DNA of 42,122 nucleotides, from the NCBI GenBank assembly GCA_012518535.1, contig JAAYRX010000179.1:1-42122 (forward strand). Direction: 5' to 3'. The notes beneath the pieces were generated by a model that made no database searches, was not told where the DNA came from, and worked only from the letters and a program-made list of their open reading frames with translations. The position numbers and the translations under genes were made by a program. Within the stretch, counting starts at the first letter, position 1; every line of letters starts with the position of its first letter. This DNA comes from Clostridiales bacterium. GTDB lineage: Bacteria; Bacillota; Clostridia; Caldicoprobacterales; UBA3941. Positions 24,217-34,428 of this stretch are shown here, piece after piece.

Positions 24217-24987
24217 TTGAACAAAAGGCTTGGTCTGAAAGTATTTTTATGTTTGATTGTTAGTATAGGAATAATGCTTTTCATGGCATCCTATTCTTTA
24301 GCTCAACCAGAGGAACCGGTAAAATTAGGAATCAATATTGAAGGAACAGGCCCTTCAGGGGAATCCCTAAACGGGTTTGAAATTATATTTTTATTTACTA
24401 TTTTAACTCTTGCTCCTTCAATCCTAATCATGATGACTTCTTTTACCAGAATCATTATAGTATTGTCGTTTACAAGAAATGCACTGGGTACTCAGCAGAT
24501 GCCCCCCAATCAAGTTTTGATTGGGTTGGCTTTATTTCTTACCTTTTTCATTATGGCCCCTATTGGTGCAACAATTAACGAAAGTGCTATCGGTCCTTAC
24601 TTAGCCGGTGAAATAGGCCAAGAACAAGCTTTGCAAGAAGCAATGGAACCAATAAGGAATTTTATGTTTAAGCAAACACGGGAAAAAGATTTAGCCATGT
24701 TCGTCAACTTATCCTCTATACCAAAACCGGAGACACTGACGGACATACCGAATAATGTATTAATACCATCCTTCATTATTAGCGAACTGAAAACAGCTTT
24801 TCAGATGGGCTTTTTAATCTATGTACCCTTTATAGTAGTTGACATGGTAGTGGCCAGTACCCTGATGTCCATGGGTATGATGATGTTGCCACCTGTAATG
24901 ATATCCCTACCTTTTAAAATCCTTCTATTTGTGATGGTAGATGGTTGGAATCTAATCGTCAAAACTTTAGTTGCCGGGTTTAATTAG
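24217..24987 (+). CDS. fliP: Flagellar type III export gate protein FliP
   Basis: A 256-residue protein with a cleavable signal peptide (residues 1-28, ending FMASYSLA) and four membrane segments. Signatures are [29 protein letters not shown] (positions about 85-115) and [21 protein letters not shown] near the end. FliP, FliQ and FliR form the helical export channel. TTG 24217 follows AATCGGGGTT. Confidence 0.97.
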   Translation: MNKRLGLKVFLCLIVSIGIMLFMASYSLAQPEEPVKLGINIEGTGPSGESLNGFEIIFLFTILTLAPSILIMMTSFTRIIIVLSFTRNALGTQQMPPNQVLIGLALFLTFFIMAPIGATINESAIGPYLAGEIGQEQALQEAMEPIRNFMFKQTREKDLAMFVNLSSIPKPETLTDIPNNVLIPSFIISELKTAFQMGFLIYVPFIVVDMVVASTLMSMGMMMLPPVMISLPFKILLFVMVDGWNLIVKTLVAGFN

Positions 24988-25008
24988 CGATTGGGGGTGT
25001 TGATTGAT

Positions 25009-25281
25009 ATGATGGAAGGCGAAATTATAAATATAGCTCAACAGGCAATCTACACTGGACTTTTAATTGCTTCACCCATGCTGGGGTTGGGCTTGATCGT
25101 AGGTTTGATAGTAGCAATTTTTCAGGCAACGACACAGATCAACGAGCAAACCCTGGTGTTTGTCCCAAAGATTCTTGCCGTTATGATAGCGCTCCTCGTT
25201 TTTGGACCCTGGATCATGAGAACCATGACTGAATTTACAACTAAATTATATAATAGCATAAACACAATAACTGGGCTGTGA
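25009..25281 (+). CDS. fliQ: Flagellar export gate protein FliQ
   Basis: A 90-residue protein with two membrane helices (AIYTGLLIASPMLGLGLIVGLIVAIFQA; LAVMIALLVFGPWIM) and the family motif FQATTQINEQTLVFVPKI between them. ATG 25009 is chosen because GGGGGTG (24993-24999) sits 9 nt upstream and gives the usual length; TTG 24991 would lie before that ribosome binding site. Confidence 0.95.
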   Translation: MMEGEIINIAQQAIYTGLLIASPMLGLGLIVGLIVAIFQATTQINEQTLVFVPKILAVMIALLVFGPWIMRTMTEFTTKLYNSINTITGL

Positions 25282-25288
25282 GGTATAG

Positions 25289-26077
25289 ATGGATCTGATT
25301 CTGCAAGAAGTGATGGATAAGTTTGAAATTTTCATATTGATCCTTGTCCGCATGGCAGGATTATTTCTGATGTCTCCCGTATTTGGCAGGCAGAATGTTC
25401 CTGCTTATTCAAAGGTAGGTTTATCCCTGTTTCTTTCCTATATGGTACTTAGCAACAGATTCCTGTCAACGGGAATTGAAATACAGACCCCATATGTGTT
25501 TGGCATTCTAATTGTTCGAGAAGTCTTGGTTGGTTTTGTCATGGGGTATGTAACGACCCTGATCTTTTCTGCCATTTGGACAGCAGGTCAACTAATTGAC
25601 ACCCAAATAGGATTTGGGATAGTAAGCGTAATTGATCCTCAAAACAGCATACAGGTACCCTTAATGGGCAATTTCAAGAATATCCTGGCCTTATTAGCTT
25701 TCTTTGTTTTAGATGGACATCGCACCTTGATAGAGTTGATATTTGGCAGTTACGAACTTATTCCATTAGGAGAAGGTTTCATAACCAATGAATTATCTTC
25801 TTTAATTTTCAGGCTGTTTTCGGACTCCTTTCTTTTGGCATTAAAAATTGCCCTACCCGTTTTTGCCATAACTTTTATATCAGAAGTAGCCTTTGGAATA
25901 TTAGTCAGGGTTATACCACAGATGAACATATTTATTGTTGGTATCCCAGTAAAAATATTCATTGGACTTGTTACGATAATGATATTTATACCCTTATATA
26001 TTGGTTCCCTTAATGGGGTATACAATGAAATGTTTAGCAATATAGGTAGTAGCCTATGGAGGATGGTAGCTAAGTGA
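25289..26077 (+). CDS. fliR: Flagellar export gate protein FliR
   Basis: A 262-residue protein with about six membrane segments. Family patterns are LILVRMAGLFLMSPVFGRQNVPAYSKVGLSL near the N-terminus and MNIFIVGIPVKIFIGL near the C-terminus. It completes the FliPQR channel and contacts FlhB. The stop overlaps the GTG start of flhB by 4 nt. Confidence 0.96.
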   Translation: MDLILQEVMDKFEIFILILVRMAGLFLMSPVFGRQNVPAYSKVGLSLFLSYMVLSNRFLSTGIEIQTPYVFGILIVREVLVGFVMGYVTTLIFSAIWTAGQLIDTQIGFGIVSVIDPQNSIQVPLMGNFKNILALLAFFVLDGHRTLIELIFGSYELIPLGEGFITNELSSLIFRLFSDSFLLALKIALPVFAITFISEVAFGILVRVIPQMNIFIVGIPVKIFIGLVTIMIFIPLYIGSLNGVYNEMFSNIGSSLWRMVAK

Positions 26078-27171
26078 AATTAGTAAATAATTCAATTGAT
26101 CTTCAACTTTTCGCAGGCGAGAAGACGGAAAAGGCGACATTAAAAAGAAGGCGAGATGCCCGGGAGAGGGGCCAGGTATTTCGCAGCCTGGAGATGAACT
26201 CCGCTATAATCTTATTGGTGGCATTTTCTACCTTGAAATTCACTCTTCCAAGTGTTTTAAAGAGCTTGGAAAAAATATATATGGAAATGCTAAATGGAAA
26301 TGCTTATATAGACCAGGTATTTTCCTACCAAGGCATAAGAAAGCTTACACTGGATATAACCTTGGTTGTGGGCTCTGCTATTGGTCCCTTCCTTTTGACA
26401 TCGTTGACCGCTGGATTGGCAATAAATTATGGCCAGGTTGGATTCTTATTCACTACTAAGACAATTGCTCCAAAATTTAGCAAAATAAACCCTTTAGAAG
26501 GTTTTAAGAGGATATTTTCCAAAAGATCCTTGGTGGATTTAGCCAAGGCTATAATAAAATTGGCTATTATAGGCAGCATAGTATATACTGAAATAAAAAA
26601 GAATGTCGAAAATATTAGTTTATGGTATACAGGCAATATTTGGGGGACGGTCAGCTTGTTAGGTAACACCGTGTTTGATTTGGCAATTAAGATCGGGACA
26701 ATCCTGCTTGTCTTTGCTATATTGGACTATGGTTATGAGTGGTGGCGTCATGAGTTGGACCTAATGATGACCAAACAAGAGGTAAAGGATGAATATAAGC
26801 TAATGGAGGGAGATCCACAGGTCCGCTCGCGTATCAGGGCAAAACAAAGGGAATTGGGTATGCGGAGGATGATGCAGGAGATACCGAAAGCAGATGTGGT
26901 TATCACTAATCCTACCCATTATGCTGTCGCCATCAGCTATGATCCCGATAATGATGAGGCCCCGGTTGTTGTTGCAAAGGGGCAAGGGTTTTTAGCCCTT
27001 AAGATAAAAGAAGTAGCCCAAAGGAATGGGGTAGTAATAACTGAAAATAAACCTTTGGCCAAGGCCCTTTTCACTTCCACTGAAGTGGGTCAGATGATTC
27101 CATCGGAGCTATTTCATGTAGTAGCCGAGGTTTTGGCCTATGTATATGACCTTAAGGGTAAAATTGTTTAA
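26074..27171 (+). CDS. flhB: Flagellar export substrate-specificity protein FlhB
   Basis: A 365-residue protein with four membrane segments in the first 220 residues and a cytoplasmic domain with the autocleavage motif NPTH at 279-282 (VVITNPTHYAVAISY). The N-terminal signature GEKTEKATLKRRRDARERGQV is present. FlhB switches export from rod/hook to filament subunits under FliK control. GTG 26074 overlaps fliR. Confidence 0.97.
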   Translation: MKLVNNSIDLQLFAGEKTEKATLKRRRDARERGQVFRSLEMNSAIILLVAFSTLKFTLPSVLKSLEKIYMEMLNGNAYIDQVFSYQGIRKLTLDITLVVGSAIGPFLLTSLTAGLAINYGQVGFLFTTKTIAPKFSKINPLEGFKRIFSKRSLVDLAKAIIKLAIIGSIVYTEIKKNVENISLWYTGNIWGTVSLLGNTVFDLAIKIGTILLVFAILDYGYEWWRHELDLMMTKQEVKDEYKLMEGDPQVRSRIRAKQRELGMRRMMQEIPKADVVITNPTHYAVAISYDPDNDEAPVVVAKGQGFLALKIKEVAQRNGVVITENKPLAKALFTSTEVGQMIPSELFHVVAEVLAYVYDLKGKIV

Positions 27172-27201
27172 GATTTTCTTTGGTTTTAAGGGGGGGTTGG
27201 G

Positions 27202-29223
27202 TTGAGATTCGCAGACAATGTTATAGCTTTTATAATAATCATGATTGTATTATTGATTATTGTACCCCTTAGTGAATTTGTAATGGATATATTGCTAACC
27301 ATGAATCTGGCATTATCTTTGGTCATCCTTCTAATTAGTCTTTTTACAAAGAATGCCCTGGAGTTCTCTATCTTTCCATCTTTACTATTGATTACCACCC
27401 TATATAGATTAGCTCTCAATGTTTCCTCAACCAGACTAATTCTAATTGAAGGATCAGCAGGAAAAGTTATAGAGACCTTTGGCAGATTTGTCGTCAGAGG
27501 AAATGTAGGCGTAGGTTTCATAATTTTCCTTATTATAATAATCGTACAATTCGTTGTGATTACAAAGGGAGCAGAAAGGGTTTCAGAGGTAGCCGCCAGA
27601 TTTACCCTGGATGCCATGCCCGGTAAGCAGATGGCAATTGATGCGGATTTGAATTCCGGCCTGATTGATGAAAGAGAGGCTAGAACCAGAAGACGGGACA
27701 TCCAAAGGGAAGCAGATTTTTACGGAGCAATGGACGGCGCCAGTAAGTTTGTTAAAGGGGACGCCATTGTAGGCATTATAATAACCATTATTAATGTAGT
27801 AGGCGGTATAATAGTTGGATTTGGCAAGATGGAGATCCAGGAGATAATATCTACATACGTCCTACTGACCGTAGGAGATGGATTGGTAAGCCAGATACCT
27901 GCATTGCTTATTTCAACATCTATGGGTATTATAGTAACCAAGGCTGCCTCTGAGTCCAGCCTGGGACAGGATTTACTCAAACAGATTACCGGTCAACCAG
28001 TTGTACTTATCATATCCGGAATTATGCTATGCTTATTGGGTTTTTTCCCTGGATTTCCCACATGGTTACTTCTTCCATTAGGTGGAATACTGATATATTT
28101 GGGCTTTTTCTTGCTCAGGTCTTGGCAAGATGATGTGGTTGTTGAAGAAGATATGATCCAACAGGAATTAGAGGATATACGCAAACCGGAAAATGTAGCA
28201 AACTTATTATCCTTGGATCCTATTGAACTTGAGTTTGGATATGGCATTATTCCCCTGGCTGATGTAAACCAAGGTGGAGATTTATTGGATCGGGTGGTGA
28301 TGATAAGAAGACAGATGGCTTTAGAACTGGGGCTAATAGTTCCTGTAGTTCGTCTAAGGGATAATATACAGCTGGACCCTAATGAGTATGTAATTAAAAT
28401 AAAAGGTACAGTGATAGCCCGGGGTCAGGTAATGGCAGATCGTTTTTTGGCTATGGATCCAGGTATTGCTGAAGGGGAAATCGAAGGTATAGACACTTTA
28501 GAGCCAGCTTTTGGATTACCAGCAAAATGGATTGAGGAAGATCATCGTGAAAGAGCCGAATTTATGGGCTACACAGTAGTAGATGCTCCCTCAATAATAG
28601 CTACCCATCTAACAGAGGTGATAAAACAATACGGTCATGAATTACTGGGACGGCAAGAGGTACAGTCCTTATTGGATAATCTAAGGGAAAGAAATCCAGT
28701 CTTAGTTGATGAGGTGGTTCCGAAACTCCTATCCTTGGGGGAACTGCAAAAAGTACTGGCTAATTTAATTAGGGAAAGTGTATCGATACGGGATATGGTT
28801 ACTATTTTAGAAACTTTGGCTGATTATGCCGGTATAGTAAGGGATCCCGACCTATTGACGGAATATGTCAGGCAGGCACTGTCCAGAACCATAACCCAAA
28901 GATTTATACCAGATAATAAAGGCCAAGTCATAACCTTGGACAGCCAATTAGAGAAAGATATTATGGACAGTGTGCAACAGACAGAACACGGTTCTTATCT
29001 TTCTATGCCCCCTGATAAGACCCAGAGAGTGTATAGCAGTCTCTCCAGGGAGATTAATAAGATAACTTCTTTGGGTATGCCGCCTATTGTTTTAACTTCA
29101 CCGGTAGTTAGGATTTATTTTAAGAGACTGACCGAGCAAATCATGCCTGATTTAATAGTGCTGTCCTACAACGAACTGGATAGTAAGGCTGAAATACAAT
29201 CTGTAGGGGTGGTGAACGGGTAA
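27202..29223 (+). CDS. flhA: Flagellar export gate protein FlhA
   Basis: A 673-residue protein. The N-terminal half holds about eight membrane helices and the highly conserved cytoplasmic loop (GAERVSEVAARFTLDAMPGKQMAIDADLNSG), which couples to the proton gradient. The C-terminal half is the chaperone- and substrate-docking domain. TTG 27202 is preceded by AAGGGGGGGTTGGG. It is followed 3 nt later by flhF. Confidence 0.97.
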   Translation: MRFADNVIAFIIIMIVLLIIVPLSEFVMDILLTMNLALSLVILLISLFTKNALEFSIFPSLLLITTLYRLALNVSSTRLILIEGSAGKVIETFGRFVVRGNVGVGFIIFLIIIIVQFVVITKGAERVSEVAARFTLDAMPGKQMAIDADLNSGLIDEREARTRRRDIQREADFYGAMDGASKFVKGDAIVGIIITIINVVGGIIVGFGKMEIQEIISTYVLLTVGDGLVSQIPALLISTSMGIIVTKAASESSLGQDLLKQITGQPVVLIISGIMLCLLGFFPGFPTWLLLPLGGILIYLGFFLLRSWQDDVVVEEDMIQQELEDIRKPENVANLLSLDPIELEFGYGIIPLADVNQGGDLLDRVVMIRRQMALELGLIVPVVRLRDNIQLDPNEYVIKIKGTVIARGQVMADRFLAMDPGIAEGEIEGIDTLEPAFGLPAKWIEEDHRERAEFMGYTVVDAPSIIATHLTEVIKQYGHELLGRQEVQSLLDNLRERNPVLVDEVVPKLLSLGELQKVLANLIRESVSIRDMVTILETLADYAGIVRDPDLLTEYVRQALSRTITQRFIPDNKGQVITLDSQLEKDIMDSVQQTEHGSYLSMPPDKTQRVYSSLSREINKITSLGMPPIVLTSPVVRIYFKRLTEQIMPDLIVLSYNELDSKAEIQSVGVVNG

Positions 29224-29226
29224 GCA

Positions 29227-30360
29227 ATGGTCATTAAGCGCTATATAGGTAATACAATGCAGGATGTAATGACCCAGGTAAAGGCAGACTTGGGATCAGA
29301 TGCAATTATTCTTAATACCAAGCGTATAAGGAAAAAAGGTTTTTTTAGTTGGTTTAGTAAACCGTTAATTGAGGTTACCGCAGCAATAGATAATGCGATA
29401 ATAGGTTTTTCAAACCATGGGACAAAAGAGGTTGGGGATACCCGAGATATAACCCGTGATGATTCATATTACAAGTTCGAAAGAAAAGTTGATGCCATGG
29501 AAGAAATGATCAGACAGTTAGTCACGGAATTCGAACGAGATAAGGATATGGAGCCCCAAAAAACGTATGGAGAGAACCGAGCTTACTTTGATATATTGAT
29601 CAGTAACGAAGTTAATCAAAAGTATGCGTTGGAGATAATGGAAAAGGCTATGGCAGAATACAATGGAAGTGAGCGGGATTTTTCCAAGTGTTTCGAACAG
29701 GTAATATTGGATTATCTAGGTAGTGATATTCAGCCAATAGAGCTAATCCCGGGACAAAGAAAAGTCGTTCTTTTCGTGGGACCAACAGGCGTAGGCAAGA
29801 CTACGACTCTGGCAAAGCTAGCAGCAGGTTTTGCAATAGAGGATGTGAAAAAGGTAGGACTAATAACCGCAGATACATATCGAATAGCTGCAGTTGATCA
29901 ATTAAGGGTATATGCAGAGATTTTAGGGATTCCTATGAGCGTCATCTACTCTCCGAAGGATATATCCAGTGCCCTTGATGAGCATGGCGACAGAGATATA
30001 GTCTTAATAGATACCGCCGGAAGAAGCATAAAGGATGAAAACCATGAGAAAGAAATTAAGGAAATAATAGAATATGGAAATATTGATGATGTCTATCTGG
30101 TAATAAGTGCTAACTCAACCTATCAGGGTTGTTTAGATATCCTAAAAAGCTACGAATTCCTCGGCAAATATAAGCTTATATTCACCAAAATGGATGAAAT
30201 AACCACCTATGGGACGATAATTAACTGCAAAATAATATCTGGTAAACCCCTATCATATATAACAACTGGGCAAAATGTACCTGTTGATATAGAAATAGCC
30301 AATATCCATAAAATAAAAGATTTGTTGATGGGCAATAAGGATCATGAAGGATCAGGCTGA
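29227..30360 (+). CDS. flhF: Flagellar biosynthesis GTPase FlhF
   Basis: A 377-residue SRP-type GTPase that sets flagellar position. It has the N-terminal B domain (MVIKRYIGNTMQDVMTQVKADLGSDAIILNTK), the N domain, then the G domain with GPTGVGKTT (185-193), LITADTYRIAAVDQLRVYAEI, DTAGRS and TKMDE. The C-terminus overlaps flhG by 17 nt, so the two are translated together. Confidence 0.96.
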   Translation: MVIKRYIGNTMQDVMTQVKADLGSDAIILNTKRIRKKGFFSWFSKPLIEVTAAIDNAIIGFSNHGTKEVGDTRDITRDDSYYKFERKVDAMEEMIRQLVTEFERDKDMEPQKTYGENRAYFDILISNEVNQKYALEIMEKAMAEYNGSERDFSKCFEQVILDYLGSDIQPIELIPGQRKVVLFVGPTGVGKTTTLAKLAAGFAIEDVKKVGLITADTYRIAAVDQLRVYAEILGIPMSVIYSPKDISSALDEHGDRDIVLIDTAGRSIKDENHEKEIKEIIEYGNIDDVYLVISANSTYQGCLDILKSYEFLGKYKLIFTKMDEITTYGTIINCKIISGKPLSYITTGQNVPVDIEIANIHKIKDLLMGNKDHEGSG

Positions 30361-31222
30361 ACAGTTAAGGCATATCGTCGCTAGGCTAAGACAGAAGGAT
30401 ATGGATAGGGGTAATGCTCGAATTATCACGGTAACCAGCGGTAAAGGTGGTGTAGGCAAGACCAGTCTTACAGCCAATTTGGGTATTTGCCTGGTCCAAA
30501 TGGGATACAAGGTTATAATAATAGATGGAGATTTTGGCTTAGCCAATATAGATTTGATGTTGGGTATAGTATCCAGATATGGGCTCAAGGAATTGATATT
30601 GGGTCAAATGGAACTGAATCAGGTAATATTGGAAGGTCCATCGGGAATAAAGTTCATATCGGGAGGCTCAGGCATGAGAGAACTCATTAATCTGGGATCG
30701 CATCAGTTGGACAACTTTCTGAAAAAGATTGATGAACTAAATGATATGGCGGATATAGTATTAATTGATACAGGAGCAGGAGCTACGGACAATGTAGTAA
30801 AGATGGCTCTGGCAGCACATGAAATAGTTCTGGTAGTTACTCCGGAACCAACTTCAATCACAGATGCTTATGCTCTTACTAAAATAATTACATCCATTAG
30901 AAAGGATGTTGATCTCCGACTGATAATTAATAGGGTCCGGAGCGCGGCTGAAGCCGAGGATATATTGGACAAGTTTACCAAAACGGTCCGTAATTTTTTA
31001 GGCGTAAACGTAGGGACCCTTGGATCTGTATATGATGATATCCATGTCTCCAGATCAATCAGGGAGCAAGTTCCATACCTGGTCAGCTATCCAAATTGTC
31101 GTGCATCCAGACAGGTTGAATATATTGCTAAGAGACTAATTGAGCAAGATACAGGAGACGGAAGGAATAATCAAGGATTGGTGTCCTATTTCAGGAGGTT
31201 TTTGGACTTTTTTCAAATTTAA
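30344..31222 (+). CDS. flhG: MinD-like ATPase FlhG (YlxH)
   Basis: A 292-residue P-loop ATPase of the MinD/ParA group. It has the deviant Walker A GKGGVGKT (33-40), DGDFGLANIDLMLG and a C-terminal membrane-targeting-type helix (LVSYFRRFLDFF). The N-terminus (DQAEQLRHIVARL) matches the FlhG segment that activates FlhF GTPase. With FlhF it controls flagellar number and place. ATG 30344 overlaps flhF. Confidence 0.95.
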   Translation: MKDQAEQLRHIVARLRQKDMDRGNARIITVTSGKGGVGKTSLTANLGICLVQMGYKVIIIDGDFGLANIDLMLGIVSRYGLKELILGQMELNQVILEGPSGIKFISGGSGMRELINLGSHQLDNFLKKIDELNDMADIVLIDTGAGATDNVVKMALAAHEIVLVVTPEPTSITDAYALTKIITSIRKDVDLRLIINRVRSAAEAEDILDKFTKTVRNFLGVNVGTLGSVYDDIHVSRSIREQVPYLVSYPNCRASRQVEYIAKRLIEQDTGDGRNNQGLVSYFRRFLDFFQI

Positions 31223-31271
31223 AGATAGACAGGAGGACATGTCATCAAATTCTGATGAAGTTGGGTGAAAA

Positions 31272-31937
31272 ATGGATCTCAAGAAGATGGTTGAAATCGG
31301 AGGTAAAATTGAAATTATCTCAAAGGTTACCAAATCCAAGAACTTAAGAAGTTTTAGTATGATTCAGGATATTTCAGATGAAGGCGATCTTGTCATTTCC
31401 CTACCTATGTTGGAAGGGAGACCTATTCTGCTGAATCCGGGAGAAAGGGTGGAAATACGTTTATTTAAGGAAGAAGCAAGTTATTTATTTAACGGTAATG
31501 TTAAGAATAGGTATAGAATAAATGATGCTATTTTTTTTAGTATAATAAAAACATCCCCAATTAAGAGGATACAAAGAAGAGAGTACTATAGACTTAAGGT
31601 TGTCCTGCCCGTTACTTCTAGGGTGTTGGATGACGACATAGAAAAAGAATCCCAGTTCATAAAGGGATACTCAATTGATATCAGTGGGGGCGGATTAAAA
31701 CTAAGTACGGATTATTACCTGGAACTAAACACGTTGGTTGAGTGTCATATCGATTTGGACAAGGGGGAAGAGTTGATTATAAAGGGTAAAGTGGTAAGAG
31801 TCAATCAAGCTAACAGTCCAGACCACAAATATGAACTGGGTATCTCATTCTGTTGCATAACCCGTAAAGTGCGGGATGATCTAATTAGGTTTATTTTTTC
31901 CAAACAGCGTGAGATTAGGAAAAAAGGTCTCATATAA
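31272..31937 (+). CDS. YcgR-like PilZ domain c-di-GMP receptor
   Basis: A 221-residue protein. The first 95 residues form a YcgR N-domain-type beta fold; the rest is a PilZ domain. The c-di-GMP-binding motifs are intact: R103-x3-R107 (RREYYR) and D136-x-S138-x2-G141 (DISGGG). Such proteins usually slow the motor when c-di-GMP is high. ATG 31272 starts 49 nt after flhG. It occupies the place held by cheB in the B. subtilis operon. Confidence 0.92.
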   Translation: MDLKKMVEIGGKIEIISKVTKSKNLRSFSMIQDISDEGDLVISLPMLEGRPILLNPGERVEIRLFKEEASYLFNGNVKNRYRINDAIFFSIIKTSPIKRIQRREYYRLKVVLPVTSRVLDDDIEKESQFIKGYSIDISGGGLKLSTDYYLELNTLVECHIDLDKGEELIIKGKVVRVNQANSPDHKYELGISFCCITRKVRDDLIRFIFSKQREIRKKGLI

Positions 31938-31958
31938 CGTTAAGGGGGTTATGGAATC

Positions 31959-33950
31959 ATGGATAGTAATACATATATTACACTTTTTATAGAAGAGGCT
32001 AAGGAGCATATCCAAATTCTCAATGATAATTTACTCAAGTTAGAAGAAACAAATGATAATAACGAACCACTAAATGAGATATTCCGTGCAGCCCATACCC
32101 TAAAAGGAATGGCGGGCACATTAGGGTTTGAGAGAATCACTAATTTAGCTCATGCTATGGAAAATATCCTTGACGAAATTCGCAACAATAAAATAGAAAT
32201 ATCGGGAGCTATAATTGATATTTTATTGGAATCTACGGATGCTATTGAGGAGTTAGTTCAGAATGTTATGGAATTTGGGAATGAAGGTTCAAAGGATATA
32301 AAGGATTTACTATTTAAACTAAATCAATCAGAGGACTCCTTTAGCGATGAGATTAGTGGTCATCCTGATCCCAGATCATTGGAGCTGGACGAATATCAAT
32401 TAAACATTATAAACGTTGGTGTTGGTCAGGGATTAAGCCCATACTTGGTCGAGATAACGCTTAAATCGACATGCTTGTTAAAGGCTGCTAGAGCATATAT
32501 TGTTTTCCAGGCCTTAGAGGAATTTGGGGAAATTATCAAAACCTTTCCCCAAGTCCAGGATATCGAGGAGGAAAGATTTGAAGATACCTTTGGTGTGCTA
32601 CTACTTACCCAAGAGGGAGAAACAACAATAAGGAGTAGACTGGACTTGATCTCTGAACTCCAATCCATTAAAGTTGAAAAACTTACATATGATGTGGATA
32701 GGGCAGATAGTTCTGACTCCAGCGACTCATCCGAGACACCCGATAAGAAAAGGGAAGCAACGACTGCCAAACAGTATACAGTTCAGGATAGAACTCGCAT
32801 ACAAACCCGCAGTATAAGAGTAGATACCGAAAAACTCGACAATTTGATGAATCTGGTCAGTGAACTGATTACAATAAAAAATACCCTGGTGGACATTCTA
32901 GGAGAAGGCATGGAGTCCGGTATTAATGAATCTATGGAATACCTGGCCAGAATAACTAATGGGCTTCATGATGCCGTCACAAAGGTAAGAATGGTACCTA
33001 TAGAGATGGTGTTCAGCCGATTTCCCAGGGTAGTCAGGGATTTATCAAAAAACACCAACAAGGAGATTGTACTTGATATCTTAGGTGCAGAAACTGAGAT
33101 AGATCGAACTATAATCGACGAAATAGGCGATCCATTAATTCATTTATTAAGAAACGCCGTTGATCATGGGATAGAAACGCCGGATGAGAGGGTAAAGGCG
33201 GGTAAGGATCCTGTTGGCAGGATAGAATTAAAGGCACACCATGATGGCAATAATGTTGTTATTCTTGTAGGGGATGACGGTCATGGAATCGATCTGGGAA
33301 ACATTGTGAATAAGGCCCTACAAAAGAGCTTAATATCAGAAGAAGATGTTGAGCATTTAGACGATCAGGATATTATCAATCTTATGTTTCATCCGGGCTT
33401 TAGTACTGCAAAATCCATATCCAACATTTCCGGCAGGGGAGTAGGGATGGATGTGGTCAAGACTAAAGTGGAATCTATGGGCGGATCAGTAGATGTGTCT
33501 ACACAAGAGGGTATGGGCAGTACATTTACGATTCGGCTTCCATTAACTCTATCCATTATCCAAGCCTTGTTAGTTGAAGTCAGTGACGAGATATATGCAA
33601 TACCACTTAACTCAATCCAGGAGATAATAGATATTTCAGAATCAACGATAAAGAAATTTGAGGATCAAGAAACAATACCATATAACGGAATATTACTTCC
33701 TCTTATTCGCCTGGAAGAGGCGTTAGATACAGATACGATAAGTGGGCAACAGGACCAGAATATGAAAGTGGTAGTGATTAGAAGAGGGGACAGGCAAATC
33801 GCATTGTCCATAGGCAATCTAATAGGGCAACAGGATATTGTAATAAAATCATTGGGAAAATACCTGTCCAATATCAGGATAATATCAGGGGCAACCATCC
33901 TTGGCGATGGAAGGGTGGCATTAATATTGGATATTAATCATCTAATTTAG
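31959..33950 (+). CDS. cheA: Chemotaxis histidine kinase CheA
   Basis: A 663-residue kinase. Domains in order are the P1 HPt with phospho-His46 (FRAAHTLKGMAGTLGF), the P2 CheY-docking domain around 150-225, an acidic/serine linker, P3 dimerisation, the P4 ATP domain (LLRNAVDHGIETPDERVKAGK; GDDGHGIDL; GRGVGMDVVK; GSTFTIRLPLTL) and the P5 CheW-like domain. All catalytic boxes are present. ATG 31959 follows AAGGGGGTT. CheW follows at once. Confidence 0.97.
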   Translation: MDSNTYITLFIEEAKEHIQILNDNLLKLEETNDNNEPLNEIFRAAHTLKGMAGTLGFERITNLAHAMENILDEIRNNKIEISGAIIDILLESTDAIEELVQNVMEFGNEGSKDIKDLLFKLNQSEDSFSDEISGHPDPRSLELDEYQLNIINVGVGQGLSPYLVEITLKSTCLLKAARAYIVFQALEEFGEIIKTFPQVQDIEEERFEDTFGVLLLTQEGETTIRSRLDLISELQSIKVEKLTYDVDRADSSDSSDSSETPDKKREATTAKQYTVQDRTRIQTRSIRVDTEKLDNLMNLVSELITIKNTLVDILGEGMESGINESMEYLARITNGLHDAVTKVRMVPIEMVFSRFPRVVRDLSKNTNKEIVLDILGAETEIDRTIIDEIGDPLIHLLRNAVDHGIETPDERVKAGKDPVGRIELKAHHDGNNVVILVGDDGHGIDLGNIVNKALQKSLISEEDVEHLDDQDIINLMFHPGFSTAKSISNISGRGVGMDVVKTKVESMGGSVDVSTQEGMGSTFTIRLPLTLSIIQALLVEVSDEIYAIPLNSIQEIIDISESTIKKFEDQETIPYNGILLPLIRLEEALDTDTISGQQDQNMKVVVIRRGDRQIALSIGNLIGQQDIVIKSLGKYLSNIRIISGATILGDGRVALILDINHLI

Positions 33951-33960
33951 GGGGTTGGCG

Positions 33961-34428
33961 ATGATGGGTAGTCTTAATGAAGAAAAAAGCAGATTTATTA
34001 GCAGACAATTTATTAGTTTTGGACTTGGTGAGAGCGTCTATGGCTTGGATATATTGATGACCGAATCTATAGAAAGAATATCGAAAATTACCAGGGTCCC
34101 CAAGGCTTCAGAACATGTTCTAGGGGTAATCAATGTAAGAGGGGATATTATTCCGGTAATTAGTTTACGAAGCAGGATTGGAATAGGGGAAGAACAATAT
34201 AGTGAGGATAGTAGGATTATTATTACGTCGTACGATGGATTTCGGGTTGGTCTATTGGTTGACAGGGTTATAAATGTTTTTACTGCCTCTGATATTGACA
34301 TACAAAGCGGTGGTGAAGTTTTTAAGAGTGGTATAAATGAACATGTTTTAGGGATCGTGAATCAGGAAAGTGCCCATGTATTGATCTTGGATTTAGCAAG
34401 AGTTCTGGATTTAGGGGGGTTATCATGA
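33961..34428 (+). CDS. cheW: Chemotaxis coupling protein CheW
   Basis: A 155-residue CheW domain protein (FISFGLGESVYGLDILMTESIERISKITRVPKA; GVINVRGDIIPVISLRSRIG; LLVDRVINV), linking CheA to chemoreceptors. GGGGG at 33950-33954 serves ATG 33961 or the adjacent ATG 33964; TTG 33955 is unlikely. The stop overlaps the cheC start as ATGA. No receptor gene is in the window. Confidence 0.95.
   Translation: MMGSLNEEKSRFISRQFISFGLGESVYGLDILMTESIERISKITRVPKASEHVLGVINVRGDIIPVISLRSRIGIGEEQYSEDSRIIITSYDGFRVGLLVDRVINVFTASDIDIQSGGEVFKSGINEHVLGIVNQESAHVLILDLARVLDLGGLS

Noticed and set aside
27186-27701. 171-codon open frame on the - strand
   Set aside because: Shadow of flhA, caused by the hydrophobic codon pattern on the + strand.
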